DNA of 8,155 nt from JAADDK01 sp964425415 (GCA_964425415.1 CAYRMJ010000060.1:1-8155); one strand, 5' to 3'. Shown: positions 1 to 6,068, numbered from the stretch's first letter. Translations and numbers: made by a program. The notes: a model not told the origin generated them from the letters alone.

Positions 1-133
1 GCTGCTGCAGCTGGTACGCTGTCTGTATGAGCACTGTTGCGGCAACGGCAGCCACTATAATCATGGCTATAAAGATTATCAGGGTGCCGATGCCCATCTC
101 TCCTTTTTCTTTCTTATTCCATACCTTCTTCAT
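1..133 (-). CDS. flaB: Archaellin (archaeal flagellin), N-terminal part; runs off the left edge
   Basis: The 44 visible codons read as the start of an archaellin, the filament subunit of the archaellum. A basic leader (residues 1-10, MKKVWNKKEK) is followed by GEMG and then IGTLIIFIAMIIVAAVAA, a long hydrophobic helix. This is the type III signal peptide cut by the preflagellin peptidase after a glycine, so cleavage is expected between G14 and I15. The segment AATVLIQTAYQLQQ continues the conserved assembly helix. The start is firm: two in-frame TGA codons lie just upstream and a GAGGTGAT ribosome binding site sits 5 nt before the ATG. The rest of the gene, and probably more archaellum genes, lie to the left. 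The gene has its own promoter and so is probably transcribed apart from the surface protein upstream. A type IV pilin with the same signal class is possible, but the match to archaellin is much closer. Confidence 0.93.
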   Translation of the reverse strand, partial: MKKVWNKKEKGEMGIGTLIIFIAMIIVAAVAATVLIQTAYQLQQ

Positions 134-138
134 TTTTC

Positions 139-146
139 ATCACCTC
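139..146 (-). promoter_or_regulatory. Ribosome binding site of the archaellin gene
   Basis: GAGGTGAT on the minus strand lies 5 nt before the ATG at 133. It fixes the start because the ATG at 140 is in another frame and reaches a TAA after eight codons. Confidence 0.8.
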
Positions 147-155
147 GGGGTTTTC

Positions 156-170
156 GGGAGTTTTTCTCCC
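156..170 (-). promoter_or_regulatory. Short perfect hairpin in the archaellin 5' leader
   Basis: GGGAG-TTTTT-CTCCC is a perfect 5-bp stem with a 5-nt loop. On the transcript it reads GGGAGAAAAACTCCC, ending about 10 nt before the ribosome binding site. The BRE/TATA element at 194-208 predicts transcription to begin near 171, which would place the hairpin at the very 5' end of the mRNA. It could stabilise the mRNA or modulate translation; this is inference. It is not followed by a T-run, so it is not a terminator. Confidence 0.45.
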
Positions 171-193
171 AGTATGTAATGAGGAGGAAGTGG

Positions 194-208
194 TTTAAAA
201 ATATTTCG
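194..208 (-). promoter_or_regulatory. BRE/TATA promoter of the archaellin gene
   Basis: The minus strand reads CGAAATATTTTTAAA. CGAAAT resembles an archaeal BRE and TTTTTAAA a TATA box. It lies about 27 nt upstream of a predicted start near 171. Twelve of 14 bases match the element CGAAATTCTTTTAA in front of the leaderless regulator at 3438, and that repetition is the main support. Confidence 0.6.
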
Positions 209-217
209 AAGTTATTG

Positions 218-243
218 TATAAAAATGATTTGAAAATTTAATT
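218..243 (-). terminator. Possible T-rich terminator after the surface protein gene
   Basis: About 26 nt past the stop codon the minus strand reads TTAAATTTTC followed by ATTTTTATAC. Archaeal transcription often ends at T-rich tracts without a hairpin. This is weak compositional evidence only. Confidence 0.3.
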
Positions 244-268
244 CTCAGGGATGATAGTCAGAGCAGAA

Positions 269-2927
269 TCATTCCCTACGGGAGAGTATGAACAATACGA
301 CCACTATTACCGCAGCAACAACGATTATGTACATCCAGTAGCTCATAATCCACTGTATTATACCTCCATTTTCACCGCCATTAATATTTACGTATACTTT
401 GATTATACCTCCAGAGTAGTTAAGGAATATGGTAATGTTTTTAGTTTCCATAGGAAGATTTTTTGGAACTATTTTCAATGTTACAATCTTTCCAACGGGC
501 ACGAGAACAGTAGTTAGATTAGTATAATTTTTTCCGTCATATTGAATTATCCATGTGGTCTTTTTAATTCTCTTCGGCTCAACGTTCACAAGTTCAGGAA
601 CATTTCCCCAATTTTCCAAGCTTAAAATTACGATATTTCCGCTCGTTTTTGATTGAACTTTAATTCTGTGAACCGGTGCAATTGAGATGATTATGGGCAA
701 AGAATAAAGGCTAATGTTTCCGCAGGTAATATTTAGAAAGAGTGTGTGGGCACCCGCAGTGAGGTTCTGTGGAATCACCAAGGTCAAATTTACCCTCTTA
801 CGATGATTTAAAGGCACAAATATAGAATAATTGCTCAGCATAGCATACCTTGATAGTTCTCCACCTATCTTCAATGTGTACAAATCGTTGATGTTTCCAT
901 CATTTGCCACTAATACCGTAAAATTGGATCTTAGAGAATCACCACTCTTTGACACAATAGTGGCCACTGCGCGATGAACGGGTGCGACGATAATTTCAGT
1001 TATGGCGATTCTCACTGCACCATTTTCAGATATTACTTCCACACTTATGTTTGATTTTTGAAAAGCCAATGTTCCATTGGGTACATATACCATTAGTTTT
1101 GCAGTGTTGTACGCTCCAGCACTCACATTCACAGTTTCATTAAGCACTTTGCATAGCCACTTGTGTGTCTTCACGCTTAATTTGTATGTGGTGTTTATGT
1201 CTCCGATGTTCTCTATTCCAATGTTGTAATAACTATACATTCCGGGCCGAATGTAAAGAATTTTTGGGTATGTTAAAGTGAAATTGTAGGTTGGAACTAC
1301 ATTAATTTCAATTTCAAACTCTTTAGTTATGTTTGATCCTGAAACAACTTTCAAAGAAATGTTATGTGTCCCGAGAGTTGCACTGGAAAATGCATGGACC
1401 GTGAAATTCATCACCGCATAATGTTGGGGAGCAACAGAGACTGTGATATTATCGGGAAATATTGTTATATTTTTGCTCAAATTCAAAAACTTCAGAGTAT
1501 AGTTATCTCTCCAGTTTCCTGTATTGGTTATACTCACAGACAATGCTGAATTTTCTTCGCGTGAAACTTCAATTTTTGAAGGAACACTAATGGAGAATGA
1601 AAATGATTTTACAAAATACTCCTTTGTAAATACATTATCAGATTCGTTGGTTTCTAGCACTTCGTTGTCAGGATCAATTAAAAAGGTTATTTTATGAAGC
1701 CCGGGCGATAGATTAATGTAAAACAATTTACTGAGTTTTTTATCCAAATTTATCAATCCATAGTCTGTAAGGTTATTATCAAGCAAGATTTTATATTCAA
1801 CAGAAGAGATGTTGAATAAACTGGTCAAAGTTGCATTTAAGGTTGTGTTTCCTTTATAGTTAGATTCAATCACTAAATTTTCAATTTTGATATTTGTAAA
1901 TTTGGCTGCTCTCATCATCAGATTAGTTGTTCTATTCTTAGTTGAGGTCCACAGCACAGCCAAGCTTTTGGCTCCAATTGCTAACTGCGGATTTGTTGCA
2001 TTTCTCACACTAATAGTTATCGTGTTAAAATCTGGTGTGCCATTTTGATAGAAAACTCCAAATTTTATGTGTGCGTCACCCTGCCAAACAACAATAACAT
2101 GATCATCATAGCCCTGCAATTCAGGATAANNNNNNNNNNNNNNNNNNNNNNNNNNNNNNNNNNNNNNNNNNNNNNNNNNNNNNNNNNNNNNNNNNNNNNN
2201 NNNNNNNNNNNNNNNNNNNNNNNNNNNNNTCATCAAGCCAAATAACTGCAGAGCTATCAGAGCCCGTAGAAACTATAACCGGTCTGGTTGAATTGTGTGT
2301 TTTTGGGGACAATGTCACGGGAGTCTGCACAAATTCGCCTTTTGAATTCATTTTGCTGTACATCACAACCCAATGTCCAGATTCAAATTCCTGCCAAACA
2401 ATTTCTATGTTTTCATCACTATCCATAACTATTTTTGGATTTGTGCAATTATCATGTGTAAGATACAAATCCTTCGGACCTATCACGATTGATATGTTCT
2501 CATCGCTGTACTCAATTTTGGAGAAGTAGAGATTCCACTTCTTTCCATCATATCTTTGCCAAACTAAATAAACAAAATCACCCCATGATGCAATGGTGGG
2601 ATTGATATCAGCACCTTCAAAATCAGTTATACGCGAATCATTTACTAATTTAAATCCTGAGTCGGTTAATTTTGCATAGTAAATCTCCCAATTACCATTT
2701 CTTTTATCCTCCCAAGCAACATCGTATGTATCTCCATTTGAAGAAACAACAGGGTTTTTCGCAGAATTGCTCCATGTTACTTGCTTAATTGCAGTCCATA
2801 GCATGTCATCTCTAACCGTTTCTCCTCCCAAACTCTTTTGTGCGAAGTTGTCTCCCTTTATAATATTGGAATGTGGTATAAAACCTATGAGCATGAAAAC
2901 AATAAAAAACACTGAAATTTTTAGCAT
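269..2927 (-). CDS. Large secreted, membrane-anchored surface protein: beta-propeller repeats, CARDB domain, Ig-like domains, C-terminal TM anchor; interrupted by an assembly gap
   Basis: Both parts of this gene flank the N gap: 232 residues before it and 619 after it. The N-terminus (MLKISVFFIVFMLIGFIP) is a signal peptide. Next come six repeats of about 52 residues (see the repeat entry), resembling beta-propeller blades. A CARDB-type domain follows at about residues 80-172 after the gap, recognisable by IDPDNEVLETNESDN. Then come three to four Ig/NEW3-like segments of about 100 residues, two of them opening with APVHR. The end is a hydrophobic helix (YIIVVAAVIVVVLFILS) and the tail SRRE, so the protein is held in the membrane by its C-terminus with the rest outside. 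More than 25 N-x-S/T sequons suggest heavy N-glycosylation. The ATG at 2927 is preferred over the GTG at 2936 because the GTG lies inside the ribosome binding site. Ligand and function are unknown; a cell-surface adhesin or S-layer-associated protein is likely. Confidence 0.85.
1899..2756 (-). repeat. Six beta-propeller-like protein repeats of about 52 residues, one crossing the gap
   Basis: Repeats begin near 2756 (NPVV), 2603 (NPTI), 2441 (NPKI), 2285 (RPVI), 2128 (YPEL) and 1993 (NPQL). Each has [N/R/Y]P-x-[hydrophobic] followed 13-14 residues later by [V/I/L]-x-W or VW (VAWED, LVWQR, IVWQE, VIWLD, VVWQG, VLWTS), then often an aromatic strand such as EIYYAK, NLYFSK or VVMYSK. Spacings are 153, 162, 156, 157 (counting 100 N) and 135 bases. 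The first blade has WEDKRNGNWEIYY, a form common in extracellular archaeal and bacterial propellers. Six visible blades suggest a six- or seven-bladed propeller. The repeats are too diverged to be an obvious DNA repeat. Confidence 0.65.
2130..2229. other. Assembly gap of 100 N
   Basis: Exactly 100 N, the usual placeholder for a scaffold gap of unknown size. It falls inside the propeller of the surface protein. The two flanking reading frames do not join across 100 bases: the true length must be a multiple of 3 if the gene is intact. This is therefore no evidence for a frameshift. Confidence 0.98.
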
Positions 2928-2933
2928 GGTGCA

Positions 2934-2939
2934 CACCTC
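2934..2939 (-). promoter_or_regulatory. Ribosome binding site of the surface protein, overlapping the regulator's stop codon
   Basis: GAGGTG on the minus strand lies 6 nt before the ATG at 2927. Its first two bases are part of the TGA stop (2940-2938) of the upstream regulator, so ribosomes ending on the regulator arrive at this site. This supports translational coupling and decides the ATG over the in-frame GTG at 2936. Confidence 0.75.
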
Positions 2940-3258
2940 ACACTATTTTTCCCTCCAATCTGTGCGATTCACCCTTTGAGTCATCCATATCCACGATCAT
3001 GTGATTCTCTTCAAAGTTCAGAACCGCTTTGAAGTTCTCAATTTTTGATATGTACTTAACCCTCTTTCCAACCTTTGTCTCACAAAGCAAACCCATATCT
3101 GCAAGCATCTTTACTCTACGATAGCATACGGACAGTGGTATCTCCAGCTTTTTGCTAAGCTCCCTTATGCCCATTGGCCTTTCAGAAGCACCCATAAGAA
3201 TTTGCGATGAGTATTGATCCAGAATCACGCTGAGTATATCCATCGCCTCAAGTTCCAT
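2938..3258 (-). CDS. Small winged-helix DNA-binding regulator, first gene of the surface-protein unit
   Basis: A 106-residue protein with a single winged helix-turn-helix domain. Residues 29-57 (MGIRELSKKLEIPLSVCYRR through MLADMGLL) form the helix-turn-helix, with recognition helix near PLSVCYRRVKML. Residues 60-73 (ETKVGKRVKYISK) form the wing. The acidic tail (residues 80-106) has no domain I recognise. It is paralogous to the regulator at 3438-3785: both share PM-x-[VI]RE[IL], [DE]IPL..-YR-[KR]-[IV]K and GKR-[YV]K. The ATG at 3258 lacks a ribosome binding site and is read from a short leader; an internal ATG at 3243 is the alternative. Its stop overlaps the surface protein's ribosome binding site, so the pair is co-expressed and it probably controls its own operon. 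The effector is unknown. As a class it resembles ArsR/MarR-like archaeal regulators. Confidence 0.85.
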   Translation of the reverse strand: MELEAMDILSVILDQYSSQILMGASERPMGIRELSKKLEIPLSVCYRRVKMLADMGLLCETKVGKRVKYISKIENFKAVLNFEENHMIVDMDDSKGESHRLEGKIV

Positions 3259-3261
3259 ATT

Positions 3262-3274
3262 TGATTATTAATCA
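3262..3274. promoter_or_regulatory. Perfect 6-1-6 inverted repeat, possible operator of the minus-strand regulator
   Basis: TGATTA-T-TAATCA lies 4 nt upstream of the ATG at 3258, between that start and its TATA-like element. A dimeric winged-helix protein bound here would block transcription or initiation. AT-rich spacers produce such repeats by chance fairly often, so this is a candidate only. Confidence 0.4.
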
Positions 3275-3300
3275 GAAGGCATATCAAATTTACGCATTAA

Positions 3301-3313
3301 ATTTATATTTTTA
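3301..3313 (-). promoter_or_regulatory. TATA-like promoter of the regulator and surface-protein unit
   Basis: The minus strand reads TAAAAATATAAAT. It is about 45 nt from the ATG at 3258, giving a predicted transcript start near 3280 and a leader of about 20 nt with no ribosome binding site. The region is AT-rich, so the exact box is uncertain. Confidence 0.4.
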
Positions 3314-3354
3314 TTTCAATCATTAATCTTCAAAGCTCATATTCAATTGAGAGT

Positions 3355-3368
3355 TTCATCTGGATGAA
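3355..3368. promoter_or_regulatory. Inverted repeat in the divergent regulator spacer
   Basis: TTCATC-TG-GATGAA is a perfect 6-2-6 inverted repeat, about 33 bases upstream of the plus-strand BRE element at 3401. It lies in the middle of the spacer and could be a binding site for one of the two regulators. Its sequence differs from the repeat at 3262-3274, which would suit two different regulators. No further evidence is visible. Confidence 0.35.
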
Positions 3369-3400
3369 TCGGTTGTGATTATCTTATTAGAAATTTGAAA

Positions 3401-3420
3401 CGAAATTCTTTTAAGTATAC
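3401..3420 (+). promoter_or_regulatory. BRE/TATA promoter of the leaderless regulator at 3438
   Basis: CGAAATTCTTTTAAG: CGAAAT resembles a BRE and TTTTAAG a TATA box, centred about 26 nt before the ATG at 3438. Transcription would then start at or next to the ATG, which fits the lack of a ribosome binding site. The 8-bp palindrome AGTATACT (3414-3421) overlaps the edge of the box and could be an autoregulatory site. Confidence 0.6.
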
Positions 3421-3437
3421 TATCCAATATTTGCATC

Positions 3438-3785
3438 ATGGGTCCAGAAATTGATAAAACTGCACTTGGAGCGGTGCTGATGGACGATTACAATCTGAAA
3501 ATTTTGGCTGCAACAGCTTTAAAGCCTATGTCTGTGAGAGAAATTGCGTACAGGTTTGATATACCTTTAGCAAGTGCCTACAGAAAAATAAAAGAGCTGG
3601 AAGGTTTTGGACTCATAAAAGTTGAGGAGACGAGGCTAACAAGAGATGGAAAGAGATACAAACTATATCGCTCACAAGTGGAGAATTTTGAAGTTACATA
3701 TCATAAAAATACATTGAAAATCAAATTGCACATAAAATGGAAAGAGCCTGAGGTCATTGAAAAGAGCATAATTGCTCCCGCATGA
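3438..3785 (+). CDS. Winged-helix DNA-binding regulator, divergent paralogue
   Basis: A 115-residue protein with one winged helix-turn-helix domain. Residues 30-59 (PMSVREIAYRFDIPLASAYR through ELEGFGL) are the helix-turn-helix. Residues 60-80 form a wing longer than in the paralogue by an insert around ETRLTRDGKRYKLY. The basic C-terminal strand region (YHKNTLKIKLHIKW) has no known motif, and no ligand or metal site is obvious. It is related along its length to the regulator at 3258-2938 and transcribed away from it, so the two may regulate each other or the shared spacer. The ATG at 3438 has no ribosome binding site but lies about 26 nt after a TATA box, as in leaderless archaeal genes. Its stop codon abuts the stop of the convergent epimerase with no base between. 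The target is unknown; the surface-protein unit is the nearest candidate. Confidence 0.85.
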   Translation: MGPEIDKTALGAVLMDDYNLKILAATALKPMSVREIAYRFDIPLASAYRKIKELEGFGLIKVEETRLTRDGKRYKLYRSQVENFEVTYHKNTLKIKLHIKWKEPEVIEKSIIAPA

Positions 3786-4724
3786 TTACAGAGCTTTTAC
3801 AAGGTGCCTCACTGTTAGTAGCACACTATCCTCGCTGCCATGCACATATCTCCATCCGTACGACTTTATTTTGTCTATGGACAGAAGCATCTTCGGTACA
3901 TCGCCTTTCCACCCTCTCTTTCCGCCTGTAAATTTATATTGAACATTTTCCAAGCCCATTTCCTCAACCACTATATCCGCAATTTTTCTTACATTTATCC
4001 AATCATCACTGCCTATGTTGAATATCTCCACATCACTCTTTCTATTTTTGTATCCAAACATTATTGCATCAACGCAATCCTCCACATACAAATAAGATTT
4101 TGTCTGGGTGCCATCTCCCAATATCTCAAGCTCTCTCGGATTGTTTTTGAGTTTCATTATGAAATCGTAAATCACGCCATGCGTACTCCGAGGACCAACT
4201 ATATTCGCAAATCTGTATATCACAGCCTGCATGTCAAAAGTGTGTGCGTATGAGGTTATAAAAGCCTCGGCACCGAGCTTTGAAGCACCGTATAGTGATA
4301 TGGGAATCAATGGCCCATAATCCTCGGGAGTTGGTATTTCCTTCGCTTCACCATAAACTGTGGATGTGGAAGTGAAAACCAGATCTCGCACTTGATTAAG
4401 GCGCATCGCCTCAAGAACATTGTAAGTGGCTTTGACATTCTGCTCAAAATGCACGCGCGTGTCATGAGCTCCGAGTCTCACATCTGGATTGGCAGCTATA
4501 TGATACACAACATCAATATCTTTCATCTCCCTGTTCAGTGTTTCAAAATCAAGGAGATCAGCTTCCACAAATTTGAATTTATCATTTCCAAAGTGCTGCT
4601 CTATAAACTCCTTCTTTCCTGAGCTGAGATTGTCATAAACTACAACCTCATTGCCCTCCTTCATCAGTCGGTCCACTATGTGGCTCCCGATGAACCCGGC
4701 TCCGCCCGTCACCATTATTCTCAT
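3786..4724 (-). CDS. NAD-dependent sugar-nucleotide epimerase/dehydratase (GalE/WbpP-like, extended SDR)
   Basis: A 312-residue extended short-chain dehydrogenase, probably a nucleotide-sugar 4-epimerase. Counting from the ATG, residues 6-13 (TGGAGFIG) are the NAD-binding glycine motif, D31 in VVYDNLSSG is the usual ribose-binding acidic residue, and HIAANPDVR (75-83) is the conserved nucleotide-fold segment. TSTSTVYG (118-125) supplies the catalytic Thr120, and YGASK (145-149) the Tyr145/Lys149 pair. LGDGTQTKSYLYVEDC is the conserved C-terminal substrate-region motif. Nothing catalytic is missing and the length is normal. The ATG at 4724, 5 nt after GAGGTGA, is preferred over the in-frame GTG at 4733. 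The start lies 77 nt inside the upstream membrane-protein gene. The sugar (UDP-Glc/Gal, UDP-GlcNAc or another) cannot be read from the sequence. Feeding glycosylation of archaellin or surface proteins is a reasonable but unproven role. Confidence 0.9.
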   Translation of the reverse strand: MRIMVTGGAGFIGSHIVDRLMKEGNEVVVYDNLSSGKKEFIEQHFGNDKFKFVEADLLDFETLNREMKDIDVVYHIAANPDVRLGAHDTRVHFEQNVKATYNVLEAMRLNQVRDLVFTSTSTVYGEAKEIPTPEDYGPLIPISLYGASKLGAEAFITSYAHTFDMQAVIYRFANIVGPRSTHGVIYDFIMKLKNNPRELEILGDGTQTKSYLYVEDCVDAIMFGYKNRKSDVEIFNIGSDDWINVRKIADIVVEEMGLENVQYKFTGGKRGWKGDVPKMLLSIDKIKSYGWRYVHGSEDSVLLTVRHLVKAL

Positions 4725-5436
4725 TTTTCTCACCTCTCAACCAGTGTGCAGCAAGGATAAACACTGCCACAAATATAATAATTCCCACCACCACGAAGAA
4801 GAGTGCGGGCATGCTCTGAAACGAGAAAACTGCCAGATATGTAGTAAATCCAATAAGAAATGTACCAAACAGAGAACCGAAAATTATTGCATAGAGGACC
4901 TTGTGTGGATGCATGCCCAAAACACGCCCAATAACAGTTGCACCCACCCCGCCTGAGCCCTGAAATGGAAATGCTACAAACAGAGCAAGGCCTGTGTACG
5001 CAAGCTTACTTATGTACTGATGCTTCTCCCACTTCTCCTTGCCTATCTTCTCAAGCTTGATTATGTATGTTCCAAGAAATGGAATCATTTTAATCAAATC
5101 CCAGTTCCACATCATCCAAAGCCCTACAAAAGAATCTACAAACGCTATGCTTAGAGCCGTGATAGGTACGCTCCATATTCCATAATAAGATTTTAGAAGC
5201 AGAACTCCTGCTGGAACCATGCTCTCCTTGCCTGCCGGGGGAATGAGATATAGAAATGTAATGGTTATGAATCCCACATTTAATTTAGGGGGGAGAAGAT
5301 AATATGCTATACCTACAAAAGCCACATAAAGAAACCAAGGAAAGAAAAAGTAAAATACAGTTTTCCAGCTTTTAAACTGTCTTGCAAACTCCTTTGAACG
5401 CATAAGCTCCGCCACAAACTTCTCAGTGAAACTCAC
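4648..5436 (-). CDS. Polytopic membrane protein of the COG2426 / small multidrug export family
   Basis: A 262-residue protein with about six hydrophobic segments, near residues 27-48, 54-80, 86-108, 145-173, 180-203 and 210-232. Two Pro/Gly-rich stretches stand out: IPPAGKESMVPAG (65-77) and FPFQGSGGVGATVIGR (156-171). The second fits the conserved Pro-Gly-x-Gly core of the COG2426 (Sm_multidrug_ex) family, for which no transport substrate is firmly established. The start is GTG, forming a 4-nt GTGA overlap with the flpA stop, so translation is coupled. The hydrophilic tail from residue 234 on lies almost entirely in DNA that also encodes the epimerase start (overlap 4648-4724). A TGA one frame over at 4739-4737 would end the protein just before the epimerase ribosome binding site, so the tail may be a recent extension or an indel effect. 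The drug-export label is a family name only. Confidence 0.75.
   Translation of the reverse strand: MSFTEKFVAELMRSKEFARQFKSWKTVFYFFFPWFLYVAFVGIAYYLLPPKLNVGFITITFLYLIPPAGKESMVPAGVLLLKSYYGIWSVPITALSIAFVDSFVGLWMMWNWDLIKMIPFLGTYIIKLEKIGKEKWEKHQYISKLAYTGLALFVAFPFQGSGGVGATVIGRVLGMHPHKVLYAIIFGSLFGTFLIGFTTYLAVFSFQSMPALFFVVVGIIIFVAVFILAAHWLRGEKNENNGDGRSRVHREPHSGPTDEGGQ
4730..4736 (-). promoter_or_regulatory. Ribosome binding site of the epimerase, inside the upstream gene
   Basis: GAGGTGA is followed by GAAAA and the ATG at 4724. The 15 bases GAGGTGAGAAAAATG are identical to those at 6699-6713 before the COG2403 gene. This decides the ATG over the in-frame GTG at 4733, which lies within the site. Confidence 0.8.
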
Positions 5437-6068
5437 GGAATCACCACTAATGCATAGTGGTCCTTCTGAAATCTGGAGATGTTTATTATTTCCTCTATTC
5501 TAAACACTTCCTCTATAGTCCTCTTTGTTTTTTTCATTATTTCCTTTGGTGATTTGCGCATGTCAATGGTTCTGGTTTTTAACATTAGTATTCCAAAGTT
5601 GGGATTGAAAAATTCCATATTTTTGATGAAAATATCAACCTGATCTCTCTGAGATATATCCTGATACAGCACATCCACAGAATCAACATATATTCCGAAC
5701 TTCTCAACATTTCTTGCATCTTCAAGAATTGGATATATGTTTTCTCGCCTCTCAGATAGGGAAACAAGCTTTCTCATGGATATGGGGGATATCTCCACCG
5801 CCCATACATCTTTTGCAATATCAGAAACATGACTCACCGTAGTTCCGGTGGAAGCACCCAAGTACAGCACACGAGAATCTTTGAATGGAAAATTTCTGAG
5901 CTTTAAGTGCATTGCAGCGCTGAGTTTACTGCGCGTTGGATTCCAAAAGTGCATATAACCGCTCCGCTCTTTTATGACCTTCTCCCCATAAACAGAATTT
6001 TTATCTTTGGAATATGTGTAATAATGCCTTCCATCGGTGTATACGCCGGGATACTTTGATTTCTTCAT
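5433..6068 (-). CDS. flpA: Fibrillarin-like rRNA/tRNA 2'-O-methyltransferase
   Basis: The methyltransferase subunit of archaeal box C/D ribonucleoproteins, transferring methyl from S-adenosylmethionine to ribose 2'-OH at sites chosen by guide RNAs, together with Nop5 and L7Ae. At 211 residues it has the usual archaeal length and lacks the Gly/Arg-rich tail of eukaryotic fibrillarin. The order of motifs is typical: VYGEK (26-30), FWNPTRSKLSAA (41-52), SAM-binding RVLYLGASTGTTVSHVSDI (66-84), acidic VEIS (91-94), YQDISQRDQ (135-143, Asp137), LMLKTRTID (161-169, Lys164) and KDHYALVV (202-209, His204). These supply the K-D-K-H residues expected of active fibrillarin. It begins a minus-strand operon from a leaderless-type promoter and overlaps the next gene by 4 nt. 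Its common partner nop5 is not adjacent here, so it must lie elsewhere. Confidence 0.95.
   Translation of the reverse strand: MKKSKYPGVYTDGRHYYTYSKDKNSVYGEKVIKERSGYMHFWNPTRSKLSAAMHLKLRNFPFKDSRVLYLGASTGTTVSHVSDIAKDVWAVEISPISMRKLVSLSERRENIYPILEDARNVEKFGIYVDSVDVLYQDISQRDQVDIFIKNMEFFNPNFGILMLKTRTIDMRKSPKEIMKKTKRTIEEVFRIEEIINISRFQKDHYALVVIP

Noticed and set aside
134..268. Box C/D guide RNA in the spacer beside the archaellin gene
   Set aside because: ATGAT-like and CAGA-like strings occur, but no proper RTGATGA and CTGA box pair with C'/D' boxes is present.
251..517. Plus-strand open frame of 88 codons opposite the surface protein's C-terminus
   Set aside because: It has low-complexity Tyr/Asn-rich content, no ribosome binding site, and lies fully antisense to a recognisable membrane anchor and Ig-like domain.
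2121..2245. Apparent frameshift between the two halves of the surface protein
   Set aside because: The halves are separated by a 100-N placeholder of unknown real size, so the frame difference carries no information.
3414..3421. Palindrome AGTATACT as a stand-alone operator
   Set aside because: It is only 8 bp and overlaps a TATA-rich promoter, where such palindromes arise by chance; it is mentioned only with the promoter.
3840..4253. Plus-strand open frame of 137 codons inside the epimerase gene
   Set aside because: It is antisense to conserved epimerase motifs and its translation shows no domain; it is a shadow frame.
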